This document shows, piece by piece, positions 41,318-51,447 of a stretch of DNA of 64,000 nucleotides; within the stretch, counting starts at the first letter, position 1; each line of letters starts with the position of its first letter. Source of the stretch: Hypericibacter terrae (lineage in GTDB: Bacteria > Pseudomonadota > Alphaproteobacteria > Dongiales > Dongiaceae). The notes below the pieces were generated by a model, which was not told the origin of the DNA, ran no database searches, and saw only the letters and a program-made list of their open reading frames with translations. The stretch lies in contig NZ_CP042906.1 in the NCBI RefSeq assembly GCF_008728855.1, positions 682,001 to 746,000 on the forward strand, read 5' to 3'. A program made the translations under genes and the position numbers.

Positions 41318-43554
41318 ACAGCGGCAAGGTCGTCAGGCTCGCGACGCCCGTCGCCAATCTCGCCGTCGATGCGGCGCTGATCGACTATTCGGCCTATTGC
41401 CGCGCCGACGGCGCGGGCGGCCAGGTGCTGCATCTGATGGCCGAAGGCGTCCATTGCGGGGCCTGCGTGCAGCGCATCGAGACGACGCTGCGCCGCGAGC
41501 CCGAGGTGCGCCAGGCGCGGCTCAACCTGACCACCCGCCGACTGGTGCTGGGCTGGCAGGGGCCGGCGGCCCGCGCGAACCCCCTGGTCGCCGCTGCCGC
41601 CGAGCTGGGTTATCGCTTCATGCCCTACGATCCGACCGAGCTCGGCGATGCCGACGCCAGGTCCGAGCGGGAGCTGCTGCGCGCCATGGCGGTCGCGGGT
41701 TTCGCGGCGTCCAACATCATGCTGCTCTCGGTCTCGATCTGGGCCGGGCATGTGCAGGAGATGGGTCCGGCAACGCGAACCCTGATGCACTGGTTCTCGG
41801 CGCTGATCGCGCTCCCCACCATCGCCTATTCGATCCGGCCCTTCGCCCGGTCCGCCTGGGCCGCGCTCAGCCACGGCCGCACCAACATGGACGTGCCGAT
41901 CACTGTCGGCGTGCTCCTGACCGCCGGCATCAGCCTGTTCTCGACCATCACGCATGGCGAGCATGCCTATTTCGATTCGGCCGTCTCGCTGCTGTTCTTC
42001 CTGCTGCTGGGCCGCTATCTCGACCGGCGCGCGCGCGGCCAGGCGCGCTCGGCGGCCCAGCGCCTGCTGGCGCTGGGGGCGCAGGCGGTGACGGTGATCG
42101 CATCCTCGGGCGACCGGCGCCTGCTGCCGGTGCGCGAGGTGGTCCCCGGCATGATGCTGCTGGTGGCGGCCGGCGAACGCATCGCCGTGGACGGCCGGGT
42201 CCGGGAAGGCCGTTCCGAGCTCGACATGTCGCTGGTCACGGGCGAAACGCTGCCGGCCAAGGTCGAGCCGGGCGAGCGGGTCTTCGCCGGCACGGTCAAC
42301 CTGGCGGCGCCTTTGCGTGTGGAGGTCGCCGAGGTCGGCGAGGACACCCTGCTCGCCGGCATCGTCCGCCTCCTCGAAGCCGCCGAGCAGCGCCGCGCGC
42401 GCTATGTCTCGCTGGCCGAGCGCATTGCCCGCGCTTACACGCCGGTGGTGCATCTGGCGGCGCTCCTGACCTTCCTGGGCTGGGTCTTCCTGGTGGGCGA
42501 AGGCTGGCAGCATGCGCTCCTGATCGCGGCCTCGGTGCTGATCATCACCTGCCCCTGTGCGTTGGGGCTGGCGGTGCCGGCGGTGCAGGTGGTGGCGAGC
42601 GGCCGGCTGATGCGCCGCGGCATCCTGCTCAAATCGGCGACCGCCCTGGAGCGGCTCGCCGAAGCCGACACCGTCGTCTTCGACAAGACTGGCACCCTGA
42701 CGCTCGGCCGGCCCGAACTGGCCGACAGCGGCGGGTTCGATCCGCAGGCCTTGAAACTGGCGGCTTCGCTGGCCGCCAACAGCCGGCATCCGCTGGCGCG
42801 CGCGCTCTGCCGCGCGGCGCCCGACGTCCCCGCGGCGTCGGGTGTCGAGGAGAAGGCGGGCCTCGGCCTCCGGCTCGCCGTCAAAGGCGGGGAGATCAGG
42901 CTCGGCAGCCGGCGCTGGTGCTCGGTCGGCGAGGAGCAGCCGGGCGAGGGACCCGAGATCTGGCTGACGGAACCCGGGCGGGCGCCCTTGCGTTTTGCCT
43001 TCACGGATCAATTGCGGCCCGACGCGATCCAAACCGTGGCGGCGCTCCGCGCGCGCGGGCTGGCGATCGAGCTTCTGTCGGGCGACCGGGAGGGCACCGT
43101 GAGACAAGTGGCCGAAACTCTGGGCATCGAGGCGTGGCGGGCGGCGATGACTCCCGCCGACAAGACGGCACGGCTCGAGCAGCTGGCGCGCGACGGCAGG
43201 CGCGTGCTGATGGTGGGCGACGGCCTCAACGACGCGCCGGCGCTCGCCGCCGCGTTCGTCTCGCTTTCGCCCTCGACCGCGGCCGATATCACCCAGACCT
43301 CGGCGGATGCGGTGTTCCAGGGCGTGAAGCTCGGCGCGGTTACCGAGCTTCTGGGCGTGGCCCGGCGCTGCCGTACCCTGGTCCGGCAGAATTTCCTCCT
43401 GGCCCTGGGCTACAATCTTCTCGCGGTGCCGATGGCGGTGCTGGGGCTGGTGACGCCGCTGGTCGCCGCCATTGCGATGTCCTCGTCCTCGCTGATCGTC
43501 ACCGGGAACGCCTTGCGGCTCGGCATCGATCGGACTCGGTCCGCGCGCCGCTGA
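41314..43554 (+). CDS. ccoI: Cu-exporting P1B ATPase CcoI/FixI
   Basis: The 746-residue ATPase moves Cu+ to the periplasm for the cbb3 oxidase. It has an N-terminal heavy-metal domain with GVHCGACVQRIE (Cys48-x-x-Cys51), eight membrane helices, TCPCALG near 412-418, SLVTGETLPAKV in the actuator domain and DKTGTLT near 457 with the phosphorylated Asp. MVGDGLNDAPAL is the hinge. The long N-terminal extension before the metal motif is usual for FixI. It overlaps ccoH by four bases. Confidence 0.95.
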   Translation: MNSGKVVRLATPVANLAVDAALIDYSAYCRADGAGGQVLHLMAEGVHCGACVQRIETTLRREPEVRQARLNLTTRRLVLGWQGPAARANPLVAAAAELGYRFMPYDPTELGDADARSERELLRAMAVAGFAASNIMLLSVSIWAGHVQEMGPATRTLMHWFSALIALPTIAYSIRPFARSAWAALSHGRTNMDVPITVGVLLTAGISLFSTITHGEHAYFDSAVSLLFFLLLGRYLDRRARGQARSAAQRLLALGAQAVTVIASSGDRRLLPVREVVPGMMLLVAAGERIAVDGRVREGRSELDMSLVTGETLPAKVEPGERVFAGTVNLAAPLRVEVAEVGEDTLLAGIVRLLEAAEQRRARYVSLAERIARAYTPVVHLAALLTFLGWVFLVGEGWQHALLIAASVLIITCPCALGLAVPAVQVVASGRLMRRGILLKSATALERLAEADTVVFDKTGTLTLGRPELADSGGFDPQALKLAASLAANSRHPLARALCRAAPDVPAASGVEEKAGLGLRLAVKGGEIRLGSRRWCSVGEEQPGEGPEIWLTEPGRAPLRFAFTDQLRPDAIQTVAALRARGLAIELLSGDREGTVRQVAETLGIEAWRAAMTPADKTARLEQLARDGRRVLMVGDGLNDAPALAAAFVSLSPSTAADITQTSADAVFQGVKLGAVTELLGVARRCRTLVRQNFLLALGYNLLAVPMAVLGLVTPLVAAIAMSSSSLIVTGNALRLGIDRTRSARR

Positions 43555-43585
43555 GGGCGGCGCAGCGGCAAACGGAGATCGGCCC

Positions 43586-43789
43586 ATGGAAGGTCTCATC
43601 TATCTGATCCCCGCCGCCCTGTTTCTGGGCCTGATCGGCCTGATCGCCTTCATGTGGGCGCTCAAGAGCGGACAGTTCGAGGATCTCGATGGTGCGGCCG
43701 AGCGCATTCTGTTCGACGACGAGAATGCGCCGGCGGCCAAGCCGCTCGAGACCGACGAGGCGAAAAGCAGGACACCGCGCCGCTCCTGA
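43586..43789 (+). CDS. ccoS: cbb3 oxidase assembly protein CcoS
   Basis: The 67-residue protein (MEGLIYLIPAALFLGLIGLIAFMWALKSGQFEDLDGAAERILFDD) has one membrane helix, then the family motif SGQFEDLDGAAERIL. It is required for heme and copper insertion into CcoN. It starts 31 bp after ccoI and completes the GHIS operon. The following interval 43790-44050 shows no gene. Confidence 0.94.
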   Translation: MEGLIYLIPAALFLGLIGLIAFMWALKSGQFEDLDGAAERILFDDENAPAAKPLETDEAKSRTPRRS

Positions 43790-44050
43790 GCGTCCGTCCC
43801 TGCGCCGACCGCCTCCCCCGTGACATCCGCCGATCTTCCGGGCTAGTCTCCGGCCCGCGTCCGCGAGGGTCGAGCGGCTGCTTCCATCAGGCATCGGACG
43901 ATCTCGCCTTTCCTGACCGATCTCCACGTCGGTTCGTCGGCAATGGCCGTCGCGGGCGGATCGTCGGCGCCCGGCCGGACATGGCATGAGGAAGCGGCAC
44001 CGCAACCCCGGGACGGGTTTGGCGATGAGGTTCCCCCGAGAGAGAAGCCA

Positions 44051-46105
44051 ATGGCCCGCAATCCCCGCTACGACATCCTGTTCGAGCCCGTGAAGATCGG
44101 GCCGGTGACGGCCAGGAACCGCTTCTACCAGGTGCCGCACTGCACCGGCATGGGCGTGCAGATGCCCAAGACGCTGGCGGCCATGCGCGCCGTGAAGGCC
44201 GAGGGTGGCTGGGGCGTCGTCAACACCGAATATTGCTCGATCCATCCGACCTCCGACGACGCGCCCTACAAGTTCTGCAGCCTGTGGGATGACGACGACC
44301 GGCGCGTGATGGCGACGATCGCGGACGCCATCCATGAGCACGGGGCGCTCGCCGGCTGCCAGCTCTGGCATGGCGGCGAATTCGCGGTCAATCGCGCCAG
44401 CCGCCTGCCGCCGATCTCGGTCGATGGCGCTCCCGCCCATTATCTCTGGCCGCTGCAGACCCGTGCCATGGACCGCCAGGACATCCGCGAGCTGCGGCGC
44501 TGGCAGGGCGATGCCGCGAAGCGCGCGGTCCAGGCCGGATTCAACATCGTCTATGTCTATGCCGGCCACGCCTATCTGCCGTTCCAGTTCATCGCCAGGC
44601 GCTTCAACCATCGCGGCGACGAATATGGCGGCAAGCTCGAGAACCGCGTGCGGATGCTGCGCGAGATGATCGAGACCACGCGCGACGCGATCGGCCCGAA
44701 CGTGGCGTTGGCGATCCGCTTCGCGGTCGACGAGCTGATGGGCGATCACGGGGTCGCCGCCGGTGCCGAGGGTCGCGAGGTGGTCGAGATGCTGGCCGAG
44801 CTGCCCGATCTCTGGGACGTCAATATCAGCCAGGTCACCAACGACTCCATGAGCGCCCGCTTCGCGGAGGAGGGGTTCCAGGAGCCCTATGTCTCCTTCG
44901 TGAAGAAAGTGACCACGAAGCCGGTCGTGGGCGTCGGCCGCTTCACCTCGCCCGATACCATGGTCTCGCAGATCAAACGCGGCGTGCTCGACCTGATCGG
45001 CGCGGCGCGGCCTTCCATCGCCGATCCCTTCCTGCCGAAGAAGGTCGAGGAGGGACGCGAGGACGAGATCCGCGAATGCATCGGCTGCAATATCTGCCGC
45101 TCCTGCAACAATGAGGGCGTGCCGATCCGCTGCACCCAGAACCCGACCATGGGCGAGGAGTGGCGGCGCGGCTGGCACCCCGAGCGCGTCGCGCCGAAGC
45201 GCTCCGACAAGCGCGTGCTGATCGTCGGCGCCGGCCCCGCCGGCCTCGAATGCGCGGTCACGCTCGGCAAGCGCGGCTATGCGGTGGCGCTGGCCGACGC
45301 CGCCGACGAGCTGGGCGGGCGCATCAATGCCGAATGCAGGCTGCCGGGCCTCGGCTCCTATGGCCGCGTGCGCGACTGGCGCCTCGGCCAGCTCGCGAAG
45401 CTGCCCCAGGTCGAGCTCTATCCGGCGAGCCGGCTCGCCGCGGCCGATGTGCGCGAGTTCGGCGCCGATCATGTGGTGATCGCGACCGGATCCCGCTGGC
45501 GGCGCGACGGGGTCGGCATGGCGAGCCATGACGCGATGGTGAACGCGGATACGGCCGAGGTCTTTGCGCCCGAGGACATCATGGCGGGCGCCGTGCCGGC
45601 GGGTCCTGTCGTCGTCTATGACGAGGACCAGTATTATATGGGCGGCTGTCTCGCGATGAAGCTGGTGCAGCTGGGGCTCGAGGTGGCGCTGGTGACGCCG
45701 GGCGGCGAGGCCTCGTCCTACTGCCGCATGACCGACGAGCATGACAAGGTGCAGAAGCGCCTGCTCGATCTGGGGGTCGAGATCGTCGTCAACCGCCAGC
45801 TCGCGGGCTTCGATGGCGAGGCGGCGCATTTGGAATGCGTCTATACCGGCCGCGCCTATCGGCAGAAGGCGAAGAGCCTGGTGCTGGTGACGATGCGCCG
45901 GCCGGAGAGCGCGCTCTATGAAGAGCTCGCGGGCGACCCCGCCGCGCTGACGGCGGCCGGCATCGGCGGGCTGGCGCGGATCGGCGATTGCCTAGCGCCG
46001 GGCGCCCTGGTGCATGCGGTCCATGCGGGGCATCTTCATGCGCGCGAGTTCGACGAGCCGGCGCCGGGCGATGTGCCTTACAAGCGCGAGCGCGCGATTA
46101 TCTGA
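44051..46105 (+). CDS. trimethylamine dehydrogenase-like flavoprotein (FMN/4Fe-4S)
   Basis: The 684-residue protein has an N-terminal old-yellow-enzyme TIM barrel, a 4Fe-4S site CIGCNICRSC with a fourth Cys at IRCTQN, and a C-terminal FAD/NAD-type fold (VLIVGAGPAGLECAVTLG). RFYQVPHCTGMG carries Cys31, which is Cys30 after Met removal. This matches the cysteinyl-FMN residue of trimethylamine dehydrogenase. It would demethylate a tertiary or secondary amine and pass electrons to ETF. Substrate-specificity residues were not checked, so dimethylamine, histamine or another amine remain possible. It precedes an MttB-family gene by 65 bp. Confidence 0.88.
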   Translation: MARNPRYDILFEPVKIGPVTARNRFYQVPHCTGMGVQMPKTLAAMRAVKAEGGWGVVNTEYCSIHPTSDDAPYKFCSLWDDDDRRVMATIADAIHEHGALAGCQLWHGGEFAVNRASRLPPISVDGAPAHYLWPLQTRAMDRQDIRELRRWQGDAAKRAVQAGFNIVYVYAGHAYLPFQFIARRFNHRGDEYGGKLENRVRMLREMIETTRDAIGPNVALAIRFAVDELMGDHGVAAGAEGREVVEMLAELPDLWDVNISQVTNDSMSARFAEEGFQEPYVSFVKKVTTKPVVGVGRFTSPDTMVSQIKRGVLDLIGAARPSIADPFLPKKVEEGREDEIRECIGCNICRSCNNEGVPIRCTQNPTMGEEWRRGWHPERVAPKRSDKRVLIVGAGPAGLECAVTLGKRGYAVALADAADELGGRINAECRLPGLGSYGRVRDWRLGQLAKLPQVELYPASRLAAADVREFGADHVVIATGSRWRRDGVGMASHDAMVNADTAEVFAPEDIMAGAVPAGPVVVYDEDQYYMGGCLAMKLVQLGLEVALVTPGGEASSYCRMTDEHDKVQKRLLDLGVEIVVNRQLAGFDGEAAHLECVYTGRAYRQKAKSLVLVTMRRPESALYEELAGDPAALTAAGIGGLARIGDCLAPGALVHAVHAGHLHAREFDEPAPGDVPYKRERAII

Positions 46106-46170
46106 TCGCGCCATTCCGGTGGGGATCGCTTCGACGGGACCATGAGTTTGCTTCAGGGAGATCGGGCAGC

Positions 46171-47751
46171 ATGAGCGGAGAAATCGCGACGGGCGGGCCG
46201 GCGGCCCGCGAGGGGCGGGGCCGCGAGCATGGCGGCAAGGCGCGTCGCGAACGCCGCTCCGTGGGCGGCGGCGTCCGTCAGCTGCCCTTCAAGACGCTGC
46301 GCAACCCCTTAAAGCCGATCGAGGTCCTGTCTGAGGATCAGGTCGAGACTATCCATCTGGCCTCGCTCGAGATCCTGGAGAATATCGGCATCGAGAGCCT
46401 CCATATGGAGACGATCGATCTGTTCGAGCGCGCCGGCGCCAAGGTCGATCGCTCGACCTTGCGCGTGAAGCCCGATCGCGGCCTCATCCTGGAGGCGATC
46501 AGGACGGTCCCGCCGGAATTCACACTGCGCGCCCGCAACCCCGAGCGCGATCTCCATTTCGGCGGCAATCACCTGGTGTTCTGCGCCACCGGCGGTCCCG
46601 CCTTCGCCAGCGATCTCGATCGCGGCCGGCGCGCCGGCAACGAAGCCGATATGAAGGACTATATCCGCCTCGTCCATATGCTGAACGTGCTGCATCAGGA
46701 AGGCGGGACGGGGCTCGAGCCGACCGACCTCCCGCCCGACACGCGCCATCTCGATGTCTATGAATCGATCCTGACCCTCACCGACAAGAGCTGGCATTGC
46801 TGGGCGATCGGCGCCTTTCGCGTGCGCGACGCGATCGAGATGGCCTGCATCGCCTATCCGACGACGCGTGAGGAGCTGCTGACGCGCCCGGCCGTCATCT
46901 CCATCATCAACTCGAACTCGCCCCTGAAGTTCGACGGGCCGATGGGCGAGGGGCTCTGCGAGCTGGCGCGCACCGGACAGGCGACCGTCTGCACGCCTTT
47001 CACGCTCTGCGGCGCCATGAGCCCGGTGACGCTGGCGGGCGCTCTCGCCCAGCAGAACGCCGAGGCCCTCTTCATGATCGCGCTGACGCAGCTCGTTCGG
47101 CCGGGCTCGCCCGCGGTCTATGGCGGCTTCACCTCGAATGTCGATATGAAGTCGGGGGCGCCAGCCTTCGGCACGCCCGAATACACCAAGGCCGCCTTCG
47201 CCTCGGGACAGCTCGCGCGACGCTACAACTTCCCTTACCGCTCCAGCAATGTGAACGCCTCGAACGTGGTGGATGTGCAGGCGGCTTACGAATCCGGCAT
47301 GTCGCTCTGGGGCACCATCATGGGCGGGGTCAATCTCCTGGCCCATGCGGCCGGCTGGCTCGAGGGCGGCCTCACGGCGTCGTTCGAGAAGCTCATCCTC
47401 GATTGCGAGATGCTCCAGCTCATGCGCGAGACCCTGACGCCGATCGCGACCGACCGGGCGAGCCTGGGGCTCGAGGCGATCGCCGAGGTCGGGCCGGGCG
47501 GGCATTTCTTCGGTGTCGGCCATACGCTGGAGCGCTTCGAGCATGCGTTCTATGCACCCCTGCTCTCGGACTGGCGCAATTTCGAGACCTGGACCGATGC
47601 CGGCTCGATCGACGGCACCCACCGCGCCAACGCGATCTGGAAGGAACTGCTGCGCCAGTATCAGGAGCCGGCCATGGATCCGGCCGCGCGCGAGGCCCTC
47701 GCGGCCTATGTGGCGCGGCGCAAGGTCGAGATCGGCAGCGGGAAATATTGA
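46171..47751 (+). CDS. trimethylamine methyltransferase (MttB) family protein, non-pyrrolysine type
   Basis: The 526-residue protein is a member of the MttB superfamily. No in-frame TAG is present, so it is of the non-pyrrolysine type, whose characterised members demethylate quaternary amines such as glycine betaine. Blocks include ETIHLASLEILENIGIESL, HQEGGTGLEPTDLPPDTRHLD and NVNASNVVDVQAAYESGMSLWG. The N-terminal 45 residues are Gly/Arg-rich and probably disordered. No corrinoid protein gene lies nearby, which such enzymes need. It follows the TMADH-like gene, suggesting a methylated-amine pathway. Confidence 0.87.
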   Translation: MSGEIATGGPAAREGRGREHGGKARRERRSVGGGVRQLPFKTLRNPLKPIEVLSEDQVETIHLASLEILENIGIESLHMETIDLFERAGAKVDRSTLRVKPDRGLILEAIRTVPPEFTLRARNPERDLHFGGNHLVFCATGGPAFASDLDRGRRAGNEADMKDYIRLVHMLNVLHQEGGTGLEPTDLPPDTRHLDVYESILTLTDKSWHCWAIGAFRVRDAIEMACIAYPTTREELLTRPAVISIINSNSPLKFDGPMGEGLCELARTGQATVCTPFTLCGAMSPVTLAGALAQQNAEALFMIALTQLVRPGSPAVYGGFTSNVDMKSGAPAFGTPEYTKAAFASGQLARRYNFPYRSSNVNASNVVDVQAAYESGMSLWGTIMGGVNLLAHAAGWLEGGLTASFEKLILDCEMLQLMRETLTPIATDRASLGLEAIAEVGPGGHFFGVGHTLERFEHAFYAPLLSDWRNFETWTDAGSIDGTHRANAIWKELLRQYQEPAMDPAAREALAAYVARRKVEIGSGKY

Positions 47752-47875
47752 GCCGTCCTGCCACCGGGCGCACTTGTGGGCCGGTCCGATTTTTGATTCT
47801 CTTGAAGGGGCCCCATTGTGGGGCCGCGACTCCGGGGGCCGCTGGTGGCTCCCATGAGCGAGTGCTAACCCCGCG

Positions 47876-48478
47876 ATGGCGATGCGCCGCCTGATCAAGG
47901 CCAACGAACATCGGGTCATGCCCTGGAAGAACAGCCAGGGCATGACGGCCGAGATCGCGATCGATCCGCCGGACACGCCGCTCGACAAATCCTTCCGCTG
48001 GCGCCTGTCGCTGGCCGAGGTCAAGGCCGACGGCCCGTTCTCGATCTTCCCGGGTTATGACCGCTACATCATGCTGATGGGCGGCAACGGCATGGTGCTG
48101 CGTTTCGACAACGGGCGCGAGGAGCGCATCGACGAGCCACATGTCCCGTTCCAGTTCAGCGGCGACGATTCGGTGCGCTGCTGGCTCATCGACGGCTCGG
48201 TGCGCGACTTCAATCTGATGGTCCGGCGCGATTTCCAGGTCTCGGCCGGGATCCTCACCCTCAACCGGCGCGACCGGATGCTGCCGGCGCTCGGCCGCGG
48301 CACGACCCTGATCCTCTATGTGATCGAGGGCAACACCGTGCTCGACGACGGCACCCTGCTCGAGCCCGGCGACACCCTCATCATCAATGTGGAACTCGCC
48401 GCCAAACACGCCGTCGCCTTCGGCCGCAGCCAGTCGAAGCTCTTCATGGCCAGGCTGACACCGCGCCAGCGGACGTGA
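47876..48478 (+). CDS. HutD/Ves family protein
   Basis: The 200-residue cupin-like protein has blocks MPWKNSQGMTAEIAIDPP, FRWRLSLAEVKADGPFSIFPGYDRYIMLMGG and PFQFSGDDSVRCWLIDGSVRDFNLMVRR. HutD proteins are linked to histidine utilisation and may limit pathway flux, but their reaction is unknown. No hut genes are in this window. ATG 47876 and 47882 are both possible. A hairpin GGCCCCATTGTGGGGCC near 47799-47815 may be a weak terminator for the MttB gene. Confidence 0.85.
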   Translation: MAMRRLIKANEHRVMPWKNSQGMTAEIAIDPPDTPLDKSFRWRLSLAEVKADGPFSIFPGYDRYIMLMGGNGMVLRFDNGREERIDEPHVPFQFSGDDSVRCWLIDGSVRDFNLMVRRDFQVSAGILTLNRRDRMLPALGRGTTLILYVIEGNTVLDDGTLLEPGDTLIINVELAAKHAVAFGRSQSKLFMARLTPRQRT

Positions 48479-48497
48479 AGCGACGGGGCGCCCCATT

Positions 48498-48577
48498 GTC
48501 ATCCCCGCGAAAGCGGGGACCCAACTATAAGCTTGGCGCGCTGGATCGAGATGGGTCCCCGCTTTCGCGGGGATGAC
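48498..48577. repeat. long imperfect-spaced inverted repeat (REP-type)
   Basis: Two perfect 26-bp arms, 48498-48523 and 48552-48577, face each other across 28 bp. Each arm itself contains CCCCGC-GAAA-GCGGGG. It lies between convergent genes (HutD gene and the amidotransferase gene) and may act as a bidirectional transcription end. The sequence type is widespread in proteobacteria. Confidence 0.85.
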
Positions 48578-48586
48578 CGTAGGTGC

Positions 48587-49300
48587 CTACCCCAGCGCCA
48601 GCCAGCGGTCGCTGACGGCTTCGGCGAAGCGGCGTGCGCCGGGGGCGTTGTCGGGCCATTCGGCGCGCAGGCGCTCGAGGGTGGCCGGGGCCTTCTCGGC
48701 GCCGAGATGCTTGGTGAGGCTGGGCATGCAGAGCGCGAACCAGGTATCGGCGATCGCCGGCGTCGCCTCGAAATGGCATTGGAAGCCGTAAGCGCGCTTG
48801 CCCAGACGGAAGGCCTGGTTGCGGCAGCCGTCGCCCTTCATCAGCAGTTCGGCCTCTTCCGGCAGGTCGAACGTGTCCTCATGCCACTGCATGATGCGGG
48901 CCGTGGTCCCCAGCCCGCCGACGACCGGGTCCCTCTGTCCCTCGGGCGTCACCGCCAGATCATGGAACCCGACTTCGAGATGGGTATGGCGGCGGACCTT
49001 GCCGCCGAAGGCACGGGCCATGAGCTGGGAGCCGAGGCAGATCCCCAGCAGCCCGCGATCGGCGCGATGGAAGTCGCGCATGCTCTCCAGGATCGCCGGA
49101 AAGGCCGGCCAGTTGGCGTCGTCATTGGCATGCTGCACCCCGCCCAGCACCACCATCCCGTCATAGCCCTTCGGGCTCTCGGGCAGGGGGTCGCCGTCAT
49201 GCGGCCTGCGGATTTCGGTCTTGCCGCCCTGGGCCTCGATCCGCTCGGCGACAATGCCGGCCGTCGACAGGGAATCGTTCTGGATGATCAGGATTTTCAT
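48587..49300 (-). CDS. class I glutamine amidotransferase
   Basis: The 237-residue protein has the catalytic triad: Cys in LLGICLGSQLMARA, His in YGFQCHFEAT with the following Glu. WHEDTFDLPEEAELL is typical of GMP-synthase-like stand-alone amidotransferases. The N-terminus MKILIIQNDSLSTAGIVAERI also fits. The synthase partner is not apparent, so it may act on gamma-glutamyl or other small-molecule substrates. Confidence 0.87.
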   Translation of the reverse strand: MKILIIQNDSLSTAGIVAERIEAQGGKTEIRRPHDGDPLPESPKGYDGMVVLGGVQHANDDANWPAFPAILESMRDFHRADRGLLGICLGSQLMARAFGGKVRRHTHLEVGFHDLAVTPEGQRDPVVGGLGTTARIMQWHEDTFDLPEEAELLMKGDGCRNQAFRLGKRAYGFQCHFEATPAIADTWFALCMPSLTKHLGAEKAPATLERLRAEWPDNAPGARRFAEAVSDRWLALG

Positions 49301-49572
49301 GGCGCTCGGTTGCCTGCGGTACGGGAACAGCCAATCGCCGGTCGCCCGATAGGCCCGGGTCGTCCGGCCGGGCGCGATTATAGGGGGGCCGGGGCCCGGC
49401 GCCAGCCCGTCCCGGACTCAACCCTGCTTTGCATCGCTTGCAGGCGGATCGGCCGCTTTCGTCGCAAAGCGGCGAGAAAAGGACGGCTCTACACTCCCGC
49501 TTAACCGCAGCCCATGATAAGAACAGGACTCATTTCCGGCGAGATCGCGCCCCACCGAGTTCCCACCCCTTC

Positions 49573-50775
49573 ATGCCGACTGATATCCCCTCCGACACCG
49601 GTCCGATGTGGCTGCGTGCCGTGAGCCGACCCGGCGCGATCGTGTTCGCGATCATGTTCACGCTCGAAAGTTTCGCGCGCGGCCTGATCGCCACCCTGAT
49701 CCCGCTCCAGGCCTATTCGCTGCTGCATCACACGCGCGACGTCAGCATCCTCTACACGCTGGTCGGGATCGTCGGTCTGGCATCGAGCTTCGCCATCCCC
49801 TTCTTCATCCGCCGCTTCAAGCGGCGCTGGGTTTACACCGCCGGGATCCTGGCGCTGCTGGTTGCCGCCTTGCTGCTCGCGACGGCGACGCTGTACGGCC
49901 AGATCGGCGCCATGCTGGCGCGCGCCTTCGGTGCCGCCGCGCTCAACATCACGCTCAGCCTCTATGTGATGGATTACATCCGCCGCCGCGACCTGGTGCG
50001 CTCGGAGCCGCTGCGCCTCATGTTCAGCGCCGCCGCCTGGACGGTCGGGCCGGCCCTGGGCGTCTGGCTCTATACCGATGTCGGGCACGGCGTCGCCGAG
50101 TTCCTCTCCGCCGGTTCCTGCGCGGTGCTGCTGGTCTATTTCTGGTATCTGCGGATGAGCGAGAACCCGGCCGTGGCCGCCGCCACGCGACCGCCGCCCA
50201 ACCCGATCGCATCCATCCGCCGCTTCATCGCCCAGCCTCGCCTGCGGCTCGGCTGGTTCGTGCCCTTTGCCCGCTCCTGCTGGTGGGCCATGTATTTCGT
50301 CTATCCGCCGCTGTTCCTGGTGCAGGCCGGCAAGGGCGACTTCGCCGGTGCGCTTCTGGTCTCGCTCGGCAACGCCATGCTGTTCGTCACGCCGCTTTAT
50401 GGCCGCATGGCGCAGCGCACCGGCATCCGCCGCTGGATCATCGTCGGCTTCATCGGGCTGGGAATATTGACCACCGCGGCGGGGTTCATGCATGGCTTCC
50501 CCTGGATCGCGGCCGCTCTCCTGCTGGCGGGCTCGGCCTTCTGCTGCCTGCTCGACGCTTTCGGCAATATTCCCTATATGCGCGCCGTGCGTCCGCTCGA
50601 GCGGCCGCAGATGACGACCGTGTTCCGGACCTATATCGACCTGTCGGATCTGGCGCCGCAGGCCTTCTATTCGGTGCTGTTGACCTTCTTCGACATCCGC
50701 GCGGTCTTCTTCGCCTGCGGTCTCTTCATGTTCGTGGCCGCGGTCGTGGCGATGAAGATTCCGAAGAAGATGTGA
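49573..50775 (+). CDS. MFS transporter
   Basis: The 400-residue protein has twelve hydrophobic segments and the MFS-like loop motif FFIRRFKRRWVY after the second helix. The start at 49573 is chosen because the frame upstream has no membrane character. The substrate is unknown. The interval from 49301 to 49572 holds no supported gene. Confidence 0.85.
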   Translation: MPTDIPSDTGPMWLRAVSRPGAIVFAIMFTLESFARGLIATLIPLQAYSLLHHTRDVSILYTLVGIVGLASSFAIPFFIRRFKRRWVYTAGILALLVAALLLATATLYGQIGAMLARAFGAAALNITLSLYVMDYIRRRDLVRSEPLRLMFSAAAWTVGPALGVWLYTDVGHGVAEFLSAGSCAVLLVYFWYLRMSENPAVAAATRPPPNPIASIRRFIAQPRLRLGWFVPFARSCWWAMYFVYPPLFLVQAGKGDFAGALLVSLGNAMLFVTPLYGRMAQRTGIRRWIIVGFIGLGILTTAAGFMHGFPWIAAALLLAGSAFCCLLDAFGNIPYMRAVRPLERPQMTTVFRTYIDLSDLAPQAFYSVLLTFFDIRAVFFACGLFMFVAAVVAMKIPKKM

Positions 50776-50946
50776 GGCTCGGTGCGCCCGCGCCGCCGCT
50801 CCGCGAGGCGGTCGTCTTAGCGCAATGTTAAGGGCTTCTGGGCGACCCTGAGGGGTGCGCCCGCCCCGGACTTTGTTCGCGGAGCCCTTGGGCGGAAGCC
50901 AGATTTGCTGGGATCCCTGGCATCCCGATCACAGGAATAGATCCGC

Positions 50947-51447
50947 ATGGCCCTGCCGGCCGAACGCAAACCGGTCGCCCCACCCGACGCCCGCCCTGCT
51001 GCCGACGACGGCCGGGCCGGCGGAATCGCGGCCACCGTCAGGCGGGCCCAGGACGCGGTGGCCGAGCTCAGCGCCGATTACCAGAACTGGGCGCTCGCCG
51101 ACCTGGCCAAGGCCGAGCAGGCCCTGTCCGAGGCCCGCGCCGATCCTGCGGCGGCCCAGCCGGCCCTGCAGCGTCTCTATGGCGTCGCCCATGATATGAA
51201 GGGTCAGGGCGGGAGCTTCGGGTTTCCGTTGGTGACCCACGTGGCCCAGTCCCTGTGCCGGCTGCTGGTCGGCCCGGGCGGCAGCGCGCGCCATGTGGCA
51301 CTCCCGGCCGAGGAAGCCACCTTCGGGCTGGTCGAGGTTCATCTGAAGGCGCTTCGCCTGATCCTCGAGAAATCGGTGCGGGGCGAGGGGGGCGAGGTCG
51401 GCCAGAAGCTGGTCGCCAAGCTCCAGGCCATGGCGGGCCGCGGCTAG
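50947..51447 (+). CDS. histidine phosphotransfer (Hpt) domain protein
   Basis: The 166-residue protein has a Pro/Ala-rich N-terminal linker (about 35 residues), then a helical Hpt domain. [28 protein letters not shown] holds the phosphoacceptor His in [11 protein letters not shown]. It would accept phosphate from a response-regulator domain. The next gene encodes a hybrid kinase with a REC domain but no Hpt, so the pair could form one relay (inference). Confidence 0.85.
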   Translation: MALPAERKPVAPPDARPAADDGRAGGIAATVRRAQDAVAELSADYQNWALADLAKAEQALSEARADPAAAQPALQRLYGVAHDMKGQGGSFGFPLVTHVAQSLCRLLVGPGGSARHVALPAEEATFGLVEVHLKALRLILEKSVRGEGGEVGQKLVAKLQAMAGRG

